64,000 bases of DNA from Flavobacteriaceae bacterium MAR_2010_188 (lineage in GTDB: Bacteria > Bacteroidota > Bacteroidia > Flavobacteriales > Flavobacteriaceae), in assembly GCA_900104375.1 (NCBI GenBank), contig LT629302.1, positions 496,001 through 560,000 of the forward strand. Direction: 5' to 3'. The notes under the pieces are model-generated. The model was not told where the DNA came from. It searched no databases and saw nothing but the letters and a program-made list of their open reading frames with translations. Positions 16,268-24,558 of this stretch are shown here, piece after piece. Both the position numbers and the translations under genes were made by a program. Position 1 is the stretch's first letter, and each line of letters opens with the position of its first letter.

Positions 16268-16317
16268 TAACCCTAAATTTAGTAAACATGAAGTCTAAGA
16301 AATTCTTTTCTGTCATT
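16268..16317 (+). repeat. 50-bp duplicated leader and signal-peptide start, copy B
   Basis: Partner of 15685-15734, covering 20 bp before the ATG at 16288 and ten codons (MKSKKFFSVI versus MKSTKFFPVI). Here the copied signal start is fused in frame to a second, complete lipoprotein signal sequence. Confidence 0.75.
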
Positions 16318-17166
16318 ACCCCAATGGCTATTACTATAAAATACAATATAAAATCAGTACATCGATTACTATGCTGTGGTCTTTTATTGTTAGGCCTCAT
16401 CATATTTGTAAGCTGTTCCAAAGATGATGTCTCTACACAGAAAATAGGAAGTCTGGCAGTCAGTGCAAAGACTAATATAAACAACTCTACAAGCCGCATT
16501 TCTAGCAATAGGATGAACAGCAGCGATGTTGTTATCACAGATTTTCGCTTGAACCTTATTGAGTTTGAACTGGAAATTGATTATGAAGGTTCCAACGACG
16601 AGGACGATGATGAAGACGATATTGACAATGATAATGAAGAAGTCGATAATGACGAAGATGACAATGACCAGGATTGGGATGATGATGGAGATTACGATTA
16701 TGAAGATGAAATAGAATTAGAAGGCCCCTTTGAGTTGGACCTAATGTCAGGTGAAATAACATTTATCGATATCGATATGCCAACTGGTGTGTTCGAGGAA
16801 TTAGAGTTTGAATTTGCCCCTAGCACTGACATTACAAGTGACCTGTTTGGAAAATCAATACTGATGCAGGGTACTATCAATGGTACACCCTTTATCTTTT
16901 GGCATAATTTTGAAGATGAGGTGGAGGTAGATTTTGAAGATAATACGATGAACATTATGGTTTCTAACACTCCGCAGGGAGTTGTTATTCTATTCGATCT
17001 CGACTCTATACTGTACGGAACTAACAGTGTAGATTTAAGTGGAGCCTTAGATGGCAATAATGATGGCATAATCGAAATTAGCCCTAATGATATGGATGGC
17101 AATAATGAGTTAGCAGAGGCAATGAGGATTGCAATTAAAGAGCATATCGATTTATTGGATGATTAA
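16288..17166 (+). CDS. acidic lipoprotein with Asp/Glu-rich stretch (possibly DUF4382-like)
   Basis: A 292-residue protein with an unusual N-terminus. Residues 1-16 copy the neighbouring gene's signal start. A separate lipoprotein signal follows with hydrophobic core LLCCGLLLLGLIIFVSC (about 29-45). ATG at 16324 is an alternative start. Residues 107-145 are almost entirely Asp, Glu and Asn with some Trp and Tyr, which could bind calcium. The C-terminal half (EGPFELDLMSG ... DMPTGVFEELEFEF) resembles the DUF4382 style of beta-sandwich lipoprotein, an uncertain match. Secreted location is well supported; function is unknown. Confidence 0.65.
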   Translation: MKSKKFFSVITPMAITIKYNIKSVHRLLCCGLLLLGLIIFVSCSKDDVSTQKIGSLAVSAKTNINNSTSRISSNRMNSSDVVITDFRLNLIEFELEIDYEGSNDEDDDEDDIDNDNEEVDNDEDDNDQDWDDDGDYDYEDEIELEGPFELDLMSGEITFIDIDMPTGVFEELEFEFAPSTDITSDLFGKSILMQGTINGTPFIFWHNFEDEVEVDFEDNTMNIMVSNTPQGVVILFDLDSILYGTNSVDLSGALDGNNDGIIEISPNDMDGNNELAEAMRIAIKEHIDLLDD

Positions 17167-17433
17167 TCCGTTATGCTTTTATTTATAGAGCCGCCGAAAA
17201 TGACATTTGATAATAACATCCCATTTTAGGTTTTAGACCTTGAATAGGATGTTTCTTTAAGAGTAATTTTCCTACCTACTTTATTTAATAGCTTAAGAAA
17301 TAATAATTATAAGCTTTCTGCACCTAATTTGATATACTTGACAGGTTTGGTAATTTACAGTTGTATTTAATACTATCTGTACCTTATTCATACTTAACAA
17401 CCTTTAAGCCCTTTTAAATACTACAGTATTACT

Positions 17434-17451
17434 TTTTGCATCGGGAAGTAA
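17434..17451 (+). other. third copy of the att core
   Basis: TTTTGCATCGGGAAGTAA agrees with the mnmE site at 15 of 18 positions, with ATCGGGAAGTAA intact. It lies in an AT-rich 790-bp interval (17167-17954) that shows no convincing gene on the plus strand. It may mark an older or longer insertion boundary. Confidence 0.5.
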
Positions 17452-17745
17452 CTCCTTTTCTTTTTCTTGTTATCTGACTGTTTTTCTTTAATTTATAGAT
17501 TTTTATCATCCTTTATTTGTTACTTATTTGCTCTATTTTCATTAAATTTGTTGCATATCTGTTGCCTTTAATACGAATTTGTTGCCCAAATCCGTTGGCA
17601 AAGAGATGAACGAAATGATGCACGATATTGCCCTACGTTGCGCCATTACGCTATATAAAGCACCATTTATGTGCAGTAATTTATATATTCCAAAAACCTG
17701 TCAACATAGCGGTAAGACCTTTACTGCTAGTACAACCGTCACTAA

Positions 17746-17928
17746 TTATTTCGAAGATACCTGTAGTTCTGGTAAAACAGAATCAACAGAAGCTGAATCA
17801 AGAATGCATTCAAATTTCTTGGTATTGGATTTTTGATTGACTTTTTTCTGAATTTTTGCGCTTCTTTTTCTAAAAATATATGCCATAATCAGCAGTATGC
17901 AGGTAAATGAAATTAAGAGCTCCTCCAT
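17746..17928 (-). CDS. possible small single-helix membrane protein
   Basis: A 60-residue frame starts 26 bp downstream of the trkA stop on the same strand. It begins MEELLISFTCILLIMAYIF, one hydrophobic helix followed by a strongly basic stretch (RKRSAKIQKKVNQK), fitting a positive-inside small membrane protein. It could be a third cistron after trkH-trkA. The overlapping plus-strand frames look random. I know no family for it, and it may be a chance frame. Confidence 0.35.
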   Translation of the reverse strand: MEELLISFTCILLIMAYIFRKRSAKIQKKVNQKSNTKKFECILDSASVDSVLPELQVSSK

Positions 17929-17954
17929 GGAAAGTAGTCTTGGAAGAAAGCTGG

Positions 17955-18647
17955 TTATCTTATACTTTCGGTAATAAAGTTCCGCAAATCCTTATTTGAA
18001 CCATAGATAACAAGAATGTCATTCTCGTTCAGAACCGTATCGGATGATGCCACGCCTTGTACTCTATCTTCCTTTCGTATTTTGCCCACTATGCTTTTAA
18101 CTTCGGTCTTTTTGATAGTGGTAAGAGCTAATAGGCTATATTTAGATCGTAGTTCTATTTCCAAAATCGTTTTACCAATGAACTTTTTCGGGATTTCAAT
18201 TTCAATGATGCTATAGTCGTCACTTAATTCGTAGGAGTCCACAACATTGATAAAGCATAATTTTTTTGCCCAGCGTTCCGCAGTTTCTTCTTCGGGATGC
18301 ACAATCTCATCCACCCCAATAGCCAATAGTACCTTTTCGTGCAGAGGATCAATTGCTCTACTGATCAGACGCTTCACTTGAAAATTTTTGAACAAGGCCG
18401 TCGTCATGATATTGGCGCCTTGGTTTTCGCCTATCGCTACGATAACAATATCGGTATCATTTAGCGGCAAACCACCTACCGCCAGTTCATCTGATGCATT
18501 CATACAGATGGTATGCGATATTTTTTCTTTTAACAACTCCACTTTAGTCATACTGCTATCTATTCCGATGACTTCATTTCCTTGGGCAGTCAATTTTTCC
18601 GCTAATGAAGATCCAAAACTTCCTAGACCCACAATGATGTATTTCAT
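17955..18647 (-). CDS. trkA: Trk/Ktr potassium uptake regulatory subunit (TrkA-like RCK protein)
   Basis: A 230-residue protein with an N-terminal Rossmann RCK domain (IIVGLGSFGSSLAEKL, GxGxxG at about residues 6-11; VIGIDSS with the acidic ribose ligand) and a C-terminal RCK_C/TrkA_C domain (about 140-225). The single RCK module length is that of KtrA-like subunits rather than the duplicated E. coli TrkA. It binds nucleotide and gates the membrane partner encoded 11 bp upstream. The pair imports potassium. Confidence 0.9.
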   Translation of the reverse strand: MKYIIVGLGSFGSSLAEKLTAQGNEVIGIDSSMTKVELLKEKISHTICMNASDELAVGGLPLNDTDIVIVAIGENQGANIMTTALFKNFQVKRLISRAIDPLHEKVLLAIGVDEIVHPEEETAERWAKKLCFINVVDSYELSDDYSIIEIEIPKKFIGKTILEIELRSKYSLLALTTIKKTEVKSIVGKIRKEDRVQGVASSDTVLNENDILVIYGSNKDLRNFITESIR

Positions 18648-18658
18648 GTTTATGGTGT

Positions 18659-20407
18659 TTAATTGATTGTAATTTCTTCGCTCGGGTAGCGATAATTATT
18701 ATATTTTATTTTTTTAAAGATTGCTACAAGGATGGATAGCATACTCACCCTTCCGACAAACATAATCGCCACAACTATGAGTTTGCTTGCAGTGCTCAAA
18801 GTTCCTGTGATACCTAAACTCAAACCGACGGTACTATAGGCAGAAAAACACTCAAAAGATATGTTCAGCAAGCCCTTTTCCGGATCAAAAATTGTAATCA
18901 GAATAATTCCGCACCCAATGACGATTAACGATAAGACAATGGTGGCAAACGCTCTTTTTACAGAAATATCTGCTATTTCCCTTCTAAAAACCTCGATACG
19001 CTGTTTTCCTTTGGCCAAACTTAAAATGTTGAGAGTAGCAATGGCAAAGGTACTGGTTTTAATACCACCTCCCGTAGATGCAGGTGATGCCCCAATCCAC
19101 ATCAATAAAAAAGTAATCATCACTGTCGGAAATGCCAACGCGTTCATATCTACTGAGTTAAAACCCGCCGTTCTAGGAGTTGTGGCACCAAAAAGGGCCG
19201 TGACTATCTTTCCGTATACCGAATGCTCCGCCAAGGTGTTGTGATATTCTAATATAAGGAACATTACAAAACCGATGGCAGTAAGCAAAAATGTGGTTAT
19301 AAGAGTGATACGGCTATTGATGTTGAGAATCCAAGGTTTGTGGGCATTGGCTTTAGAATTAAAACGGAAAAAGTTAAGAAATTTATGTTTGAGGTAGTTG
19401 ATAAGATTCACCACAATAGGAAAACCTAAACCACCTAATACAAAGGTGGCCATGATCACCAATTGCAGGTTATAATTGAATCGAAATCCTGTATCATAAA
19501 TACCAGCTGATAAGGTGGAAAATCCGGCATTGCAAAAGGCAGAAATGGCATGAAACAACGAAAAGAAAATTCGGTCGGCAAAAGCAGGGAGCACCTCGCT
19601 GTCTAGAGAAATGAAGATAAAAAGGGCCGCTGTCAATTCTACCGTTACGGTAATTATAATGATGTACTTTAAAGTCTTAAAAACATCTCCTATTTTTTGA
19701 GAGTTCGTCATTTCGCTCAATGTCAATTGGTTTTCGTACGTACTGCCTCCTTTAAAAAAATAACTGAAATAACTCGCAAAGGTCAATATCCCCAATCCAC
19801 CCACTTGTATGAGAAACATAATAATGAACTGTCCAAAAATGGTAAAATAAGTACTTGTATCTACCACAATTAGGCCAGTGACGCATACAGCACTCGTAGA
19901 GGTAAACAGCGCATCAACATAAGAGATGCCATCGTAGGTTGCTTTGGGCAGCATCAGCAAAAAAGAGCCAAGCAGCACAAGGGTCATGAAGCTTAAAATA
20001 AATAATTGTGCAGGGTTGAAATAGGTTCGGTAAAGGTTTAACTTGAGTTCCGAAAATTCACGTATAAACGTCAAAATGACGGCCAAAACTACCCAAAGCG
20101 GGTTTTCTAAAATCAAGTCTGTTTGAAATGCTTCTCCTACAAACAAGTACATATAAAAAATGTACAGGGTGTAGACCACAGAAACCACATCAAAGAGCGC
20201 CGTTTTGAGTTTAAAAAGAATCGGCCTTTCATAATATCTTGCAAACGTCGAGAGTAGGCCTAAAGTAATGACCACAAAATAAAACGCATCAATGAGTTGC
20301 TGAATGTATATGGCCTTCGAAAAACCATAATCAAAAATAAAAGCACATATACCTAGTACACTGGCAAAAAATGCAACTTTATATAATTTACTCAACTCAA
20401 AATTCAT
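18659..20407 (-). CDS. trkH: TrkH/KtrB family potassium transporter
   Basis: A 582-residue multi-spanning protein. An extra hydrophobic N-terminal region of about 130 residues precedes the four M1-P-M2 repeats. Selectivity-filter-like loops are visible as TSTSAVCVTGL near residue 190, SAFCNAGFSTL near 290, ATTPRTAGFNSVD near 400 and SAYSTVGLSLGIT near 530. It forms the potassium channel-like pore and is cotranscribed with the RCK subunit that follows. The long N-terminus is common in Bacteroidota members. Confidence 0.92.
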   Translation of the reverse strand: MNFELSKLYKVAFFASVLGICAFIFDYGFSKAIYIQQLIDAFYFVVITLGLLSTFARYYERPILFKLKTALFDVVSVVYTLYIFYMYLFVGEAFQTDLILENPLWVVLAVILTFIREFSELKLNLYRTYFNPAQLFILSFMTLVLLGSFLLMLPKATYDGISYVDALFTSTSAVCVTGLIVVDTSTYFTIFGQFIIMFLIQVGGLGILTFASYFSYFFKGGSTYENQLTLSEMTNSQKIGDVFKTLKYIIIITVTVELTAALFIFISLDSEVLPAFADRIFFSLFHAISAFCNAGFSTLSAGIYDTGFRFNYNLQLVIMATFVLGGLGFPIVVNLINYLKHKFLNFFRFNSKANAHKPWILNINSRITLITTFLLTAIGFVMFLILEYHNTLAEHSVYGKIVTALFGATTPRTAGFNSVDMNALAFPTVMITFLLMWIGASPASTGGGIKTSTFAIATLNILSLAKGKQRIEVFRREIADISVKRAFATIVLSLIVIGCGIILITIFDPEKGLLNISFECFSAYSTVGLSLGITGTLSTASKLIVVAIMFVGRVSMLSILVAIFKKIKYNNYRYPSEEITIN

Positions 20408-20511
20408 ATTTAAAAAACAAAAATCTCTCTACATATTTAATGCCCAAAGGGGCGATAGGCGCTAATAAATACAAGCATTCCAAGTTTTCTGGAAACAGTT
20501 TATGATCCTAT

Positions 20512-20655
20512 CTACCACTGAAGGCCAAAAGCAAGGGCCAACCATTTTACATCAAAATTTGAAGATACAAAAGTGCCCAGGGCTGGAATGGCCTCATGGG
20601 CTATAACTGAATATGCTGAAAAAATCAAACCAATATAACCAATGATCAGTTCCAT
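20512..20655 (-). pseudogene. truncated membrane-protein N-terminus
   Basis: An ATG-led frame of 47 codons on the minus strand reads as a transmembrane protein start: MELIIGYIGLIFSAYSVIA, then HEAIPALGTFVSSN and KWLALAFGLQW before TAG. It looks like the first helix and loop of a larger permease-type membrane protein whose remainder is missing downstream. It lies in the 335-bp gap between trkH and the next plus-strand gene. A decayed gene is the likeliest reading; a small functional membrane protein is possible. Confidence 0.35.
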
Positions 20656-20763
20656 AAGAAGTGAATAAGAATACAGCAAATGTAATTGTAATTCGATTTA
20701 AAAAAATTTTTATGAATTTCTTAGCACATAAAAGTTTTACATTTGTCTAATAATTTGTTCAAA

Positions 20764-21111
20764 ATGCTTGGCTTTAAGTATTTTATCTGCAGCCTGTTTT
20801 TAGGGCTATACTTCGGCTCTCCACCATCTGTTAATGGAGTTCTCACAAGTATTGATAGCCAGACAGAGATTATTTCTATCACAAGCGACAACCATCATCA
20901 AGCCCTGTTCGTTGATAGACATCTCGAAACACATCAGGCCAATTGGTCTTTTAAAACATTTAAAACACCGTTCATCCCTATTAACGATAAGGTATCGCTA
21001 CCTACGGCCGAAACCTACGATTATAAACTGCTTTATTTAGGGATTGGCAAAACCATTCCTTTAAAATTAACATCAAGTAAGCTCATCTTTCCATTTCATT
21101 CATTCCTGTAG
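20764..21111 (+). CDS. small exported protein of unknown function
   Basis: From ATG 20764 the gene encodes 115 residues beginning MLGFKYFICSLFLGLYFG, a plausible signal peptide or membrane anchor; a TTG seven codons upstream is an alternative start. The rest is polar with several His residues (SDNHHQALFVDRHLETHQ) and no motif I recognise. It lies before the dicarboxylate symporter gene, with about 90 bp between them. A real gene is suggested by the signal sequence, but evidence is limited. Confidence 0.45.
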   Translation: MLGFKYFICSLFLGLYFGSPPSVNGVLTSIDSQTEIISITSDNHHQALFVDRHLETHQANWSFKTFKTPFIPINDKVSLPTAETYDYKLLYLGIGKTIPLKLTSSKLIFPFHSFL

Positions 21112-21202
21112 TTTTTATTTTCCGTTATAGGAGCCAAAAAACCGAAACCTCCCGGTTGGTTGTTTTTGAAGACACATTAAATTTTAAAAATCGAAAAATC
21201 CT

Positions 21203-22546
21203 GTGATTAAAAAACCAATTGCACTACACTGGCAAATCCTAATAGGAATGTTTGCTGGGGTTGTGTTCGCCTTCAGTCTTTCCAAATTCGACTGGGGACC
21301 AGATTTAATAAGGGACTGGATAAAACCCTTTGGGAACATTTTTATTAATGCCTTGAAAATGATTGCTGTTCCCCTAATTTTGGCTTCTTTAATAAAGGGG
21401 GTTTCAGATTTAAAGGATATCTCCAGCCTATCTAAAATGGGCTTACGCACCGTCGTTACTTTTATAGTCACCACAGTAATAGCTGTTTCCATAGGCTTGA
21501 CTCTCGTAAATCTTTTTAAACCAGGCCTAGCTATATCTGAAGAAACTCGGTCAGAGCTATTAAAAAGTTATCAGGAGGATGCCGATTCAAAAATTGAAAT
21601 GGCCTATAACCAGCAAGATGTGGGACCGCTACAGGCTCTGGAAGATCTGGTTCCATCAAATATTTTCGCCGCTGCAGGAGATAACATGAACATGCTGCAA
21701 ATAATATTTTTTGCGCTTTTATTTGGGATAGGGCTTATATTGATTCCCGAAGCTAGGGCGAAGCCGGTCAAGGATTTTTTCGATGGATTTAACGAGGTAA
21801 TACTTAAAATTATAGACCTCATAATGCTCACCGCGCCTTATGGGGTATTTTCTCTTTTGGCCGCTTTGATAGTGGAATCACCTAGTATGGATCTTTTCTC
21901 GGCGTTGGCTCTTTATTCGATAACCGTTTTGATCGGGCTTACCTGTATGATGGGAGTTTATGCTGTCATAGTTTGGTTTAGCACCGGCAAATCTGCTGCT
22001 TTCTTTTTTAAAGGAATCGCACCTGCCCAATTATTGGCCTTTTCTACCAGTTCAAGTGCTGCAACACTGCCCTTGACAATGGAAAGGGTTGAAGACCATT
22101 TAAAGGTACCCAAGGAAGTATCCAGTTTTGTGTTGCCTATAGGAGCCACCATAAATATGGACGGTACCAGCCTGTACCAGGCAGTGGCAGCAGTTTTCAT
22201 TGCCCAAGCCTTTGGTATGGATCTCTCGCTAGGAGTCCAGTTGGGCATTATCGTCACCGCTACCCTTGCCTCTATTGGATCTGCTGCTGTTCCTGGTGCC
22301 GGTATGGTGATGTTGGTTATCGTTCTAGCGCAAGCAGGTATTCCAGAGGCCGGTCTTGCATTGATTTTCGCTGTTGATCGGCCTTTGGACATGTGTAGGA
22401 CAACGGTTAATGTTACGGGCGATGCCGCTGTTTCCATGATGGTAGCCAAATCTATTAAAGAGGTCAAAACTGAAGAAATGGAAAACGAACCTGTGGTTGC
22501 TGTTACCTTAAACAAAAATAAACAGGAAAAAACCATTAAATTTTAA
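21203..22546 (+). CDS. dicarboxylate/amino acid:cation symporter (SDF family)
   Basis: A 447-residue protein, GTG start, in the DctA/GltP family. The signature region is present: serine-rich loop AFSTSSSAATLPLTMERVE (about residues 284-302), the NMDGTSLYQA motif (about 316-325) in TM7 that binds sodium and substrate, and the second hairpin with PGAGMVML. The family takes up glutamate, aspartate or C4-dicarboxylates with Na+ or H+. Substrate cannot be assigned exactly. It is followed 58 bp later by a second sodium-coupled transporter, which may belong to the same transcript. Confidence 0.9.
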   Translation: MIKKPIALHWQILIGMFAGVVFAFSLSKFDWGPDLIRDWIKPFGNIFINALKMIAVPLILASLIKGVSDLKDISSLSKMGLRTVVTFIVTTVIAVSIGLTLVNLFKPGLAISEETRSELLKSYQEDADSKIEMAYNQQDVGPLQALEDLVPSNIFAAAGDNMNMLQIIFFALLFGIGLILIPEARAKPVKDFFDGFNEVILKIIDLIMLTAPYGVFSLLAALIVESPSMDLFSALALYSITVLIGLTCMMGVYAVIVWFSTGKSAAFFFKGIAPAQLLAFSTSSSAATLPLTMERVEDHLKVPKEVSSFVLPIGATINMDGTSLYQAVAAVFIAQAFGMDLSLGVQLGIIVTATLASIGSAAVPGAGMVMLVIVLAQAGIPEAGLALIFAVDRPLDMCRTTVNVTGDAAVSMMVAKSIKEVKTEEMENEPVVAVTLNKNKQEKTIKF

Positions 22547-22604
22547 GTTTATCATTATCCCGGTAGTTACATATGAACGACATAATAAATTTTCGCTTTA
22601 AGAA

Positions 22605-24263
22605 ATGAGTGTAAAAAATGAAGCTTGGGGAAGCCGAATAGGCCTTATCCTCGCTATGGCAGGAAATTCGGTAGGACTGGGGAACTTTCTAAGGTTTCCT
22701 GTGCAGGCCGTTCAAAACGGAGGGGGAACTTTTATTATTCCCTACCTGATTTGTTTTCTTTTAATGGGAATCCCCTTGTTGTGGATTGAATGGTCTATGG
22801 GCCGCTTTGGGGGCCGTAGAGGTCATCATTCTACCCCCTTCATCCTAGGTTCTATGAGCTCCGGTTCATTATGGAAATATGTAGGGGTTTTCGGTATTTT
22901 TACCAATATTGCGGTAGCGGCATATTATTGTTATATCGAGTCGTGGACCCTGTCTTACGCCTTTCACAGCATCAGGGGAACCTTTTCAGGACTGACACAA
23001 ACTGAAGTGGCGCAATATTTTACCAATTACGTTGATATGGCCACATCTTTTTTCGGTGTACCCAATGAAGCCATACTTTTCTTTATCATCTGTATCCTCA
23101 TCAATACCTTCATTCTTAGCAAGGGACTTGCAGGAATAGAACGGGTAGCAAAAATAGGGATGCCTTTACTTATATTATTTGGCGTTTTTCTGGCTGTACG
23201 CGGCCTAACCCTTGGAACTTCTGCCTCATCAGAGGAATTTCCGTTGGCTAACGCCTGGGACGGACTCAATTATCTTTGGACTCCGCAATATGATTCATTG
23301 CTCAGACCGGGAATATGGCTTGCTGCTGCAGGGCAAATATTTTTTACGCTATCGGTAGGTATGGGAACTATCCATTGTTACGCAGCCTATATTGACAGTA
23401 AGGACGATATTGCCTTAAACGCAACTACAGCAGGATTTACCAATGAATTTGTAGAAGTAGTGCTGGGTAGCCTTATTGTTGTCCCGATAGCTGCAGGATA
23501 TTTTGGGCTGGACTGGGTAAAGGAAAACATTGGATTTGGAATGGCTTTTCAATCCATGCCATTTCTTTTTAATCAATGGGGCACTGTTTTGGCTGCACTG
23601 GCTGGCGTTTTTTGGTTCGGACTTTTATTTTTTGCCGGGATAACGTCATCCCTCGCTATGGGAACCCCCTGGATCGGATTTATGCGGGATGAGTTCGGAT
23701 GGAACAGGATAAAAGGTGCTATGTCATTCGGTTTTCTGACGCTATGTTTAGGACTACCCTGTGTTGTGTTTTACCAATTTGGTTTTTTCGACCAATATGA
23801 CTATTGGGCGGGAACAGTTTCCTTGGTTATTTTTGCCCTTGCTGAAACTATTCTTTTCGCCTGGATATTCGGAATCGATCTGGGATGGAAGGAAATCAAT
23901 GACGGCGCCGATATTACGATACCTGGAATTTTTAAATGGGTAATAAAATACATAACACCTTTTCTACTCCTATTTGTATTTACCGGAGCGCTACTTACAC
24001 CTGCAGAAAACAATTGGGTAGAGGCGTTTCATCAGCTATTTAATGGTGAAGGTTGGCCTCTTGACAACGGCTCTTTGATCAATCAACTTAATAATTCGGG
24101 ACTCAAAGAAAAACTGGCTGTCGCTAAAGGAGCTGAACACATTGAACTAATTACTAATCAAATCTTTTTTGCCAATATGGCCAGAACGATTCTGCTCTTG
24201 TTGTTTTTAAGTATTAGCTTTTTAGTTTATTTGGCATATAGAAAAAGAAAAAACAAACTTTAA
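22605..24263 (+). CDS. sodium-dependent transporter, neurotransmitter:sodium symporter (SNF) family
   Basis: A 552-residue protein with about 12 helices. The N-terminal signature WGSRIGLILAMAGNSVGLGNFLRFP (about residues 8-32) contains the TM1 Na+-site and the unwound substrate-binding segment seen in LeuT. The family imports amino acids or related amines with sodium. Some bacterial members (MetP) need a tiny membrane subunit, and a 35-residue membrane ORF follows only 2 bp after this stop. The substrate is not determined. Confidence 0.92.
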   Translation: MSVKNEAWGSRIGLILAMAGNSVGLGNFLRFPVQAVQNGGGTFIIPYLICFLLMGIPLLWIEWSMGRFGGRRGHHSTPFILGSMSSGSLWKYVGVFGIFTNIAVAAYYCYIESWTLSYAFHSIRGTFSGLTQTEVAQYFTNYVDMATSFFGVPNEAILFFIICILINTFILSKGLAGIERVAKIGMPLLILFGVFLAVRGLTLGTSASSEEFPLANAWDGLNYLWTPQYDSLLRPGIWLAAAGQIFFTLSVGMGTIHCYAAYIDSKDDIALNATTAGFTNEFVEVVLGSLIVVPIAAGYFGLDWVKENIGFGMAFQSMPFLFNQWGTVLAALAGVFWFGLLFFAGITSSLAMGTPWIGFMRDEFGWNRIKGAMSFGFLTLCLGLPCVVFYQFGFFDQYDYWAGTVSLVIFALAETILFAWIFGIDLGWKEINDGADITIPGIFKWVIKYITPFLLLFVFTGALLTPAENNWVEAFHQLFNGEGWPLDNGSLINQLNNSGLKEKLAVAKGAEHIELITNQIFFANMARTILLLLFLSISFLVYLAYRKRKNKL

Positions 24264-24265
24264 TC

Positions 24266-24373
24266 ATGAATACTGAACCATTACTTATTATGCTTTTCGT
24301 ACAGCTGGCGGTAACCTCGATAATGCTGTATTGTTTTTGGAAAGTATTGAAAAAACCGGGAAATAAGAAATAG
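24266..24373 (+). CDS. 35-residue membrane peptide, probable small subunit of the SNF transporter
   Basis: The gene begins 2 bp after the transporter stop and encodes MNTEPLLIMLFVQLAVTSIM followed by a short rest ending KKPGNKK. It consists of one transmembrane helix with a basic C-terminal tail. Its position, size and topology match the MetS-type small subunits of methionine/alanine SNF importers and other micro-subunits paired with SNF genes. This is inferred from context; the sequence itself is too short to classify. Confidence 0.65.
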   Translation: MNTEPLLIMLFVQLAVTSIMLYCFWKVLKKPGNKK

Positions 24374-24558
24374 CTTTCCTGACTGGCTTTTTTGCCTACT
24401 GTGGATGTTGTGAAAATAACTTGAAACATCGAGCAAAGGGTGTTAAATAGGAATGAACCAAAAAACGGATGGAAGTAAAACGCTTCAATCTAATCCCAAA
24501 TTTTTTTTATGAAAAAGTTGTCTTAAATTCAGTATCGAGAAATAACTTTATTTAAAGA

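Larger units (their letters stand above)
15394..17451. mobile_element. second att-flanked segment with two lipoprotein genes, no integrase
   Basis: This 2-kb stretch lies between the att copies ending at 15393 and 17451. It holds two genes for exported lipoproteins that share their upstream region and N-terminus, and no recombinase. Such an arrangement fits a cis-mobilizable segment or a remnant of an earlier insertion in the same site. It could also be ordinary chromosome with a chance partial att match, because the right copy is less perfect and has no GTACTAC motif near it. Confidence 0.35.

Noticed and set aside
16556-16762. His-rich minus-strand frame opposite the acidic lipoprotein
   Set aside because: The His/Arg/Leu composition is the complement of the Asp/Glu codon run and has no gene context.
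17579-17836. Plus-strand frames of 85 and 70 codons before trkA
   Set aside because: No signal, domain or plausible start context; they overlap the more protein-like minus-strand frame and an AT-rich noncoding gap.
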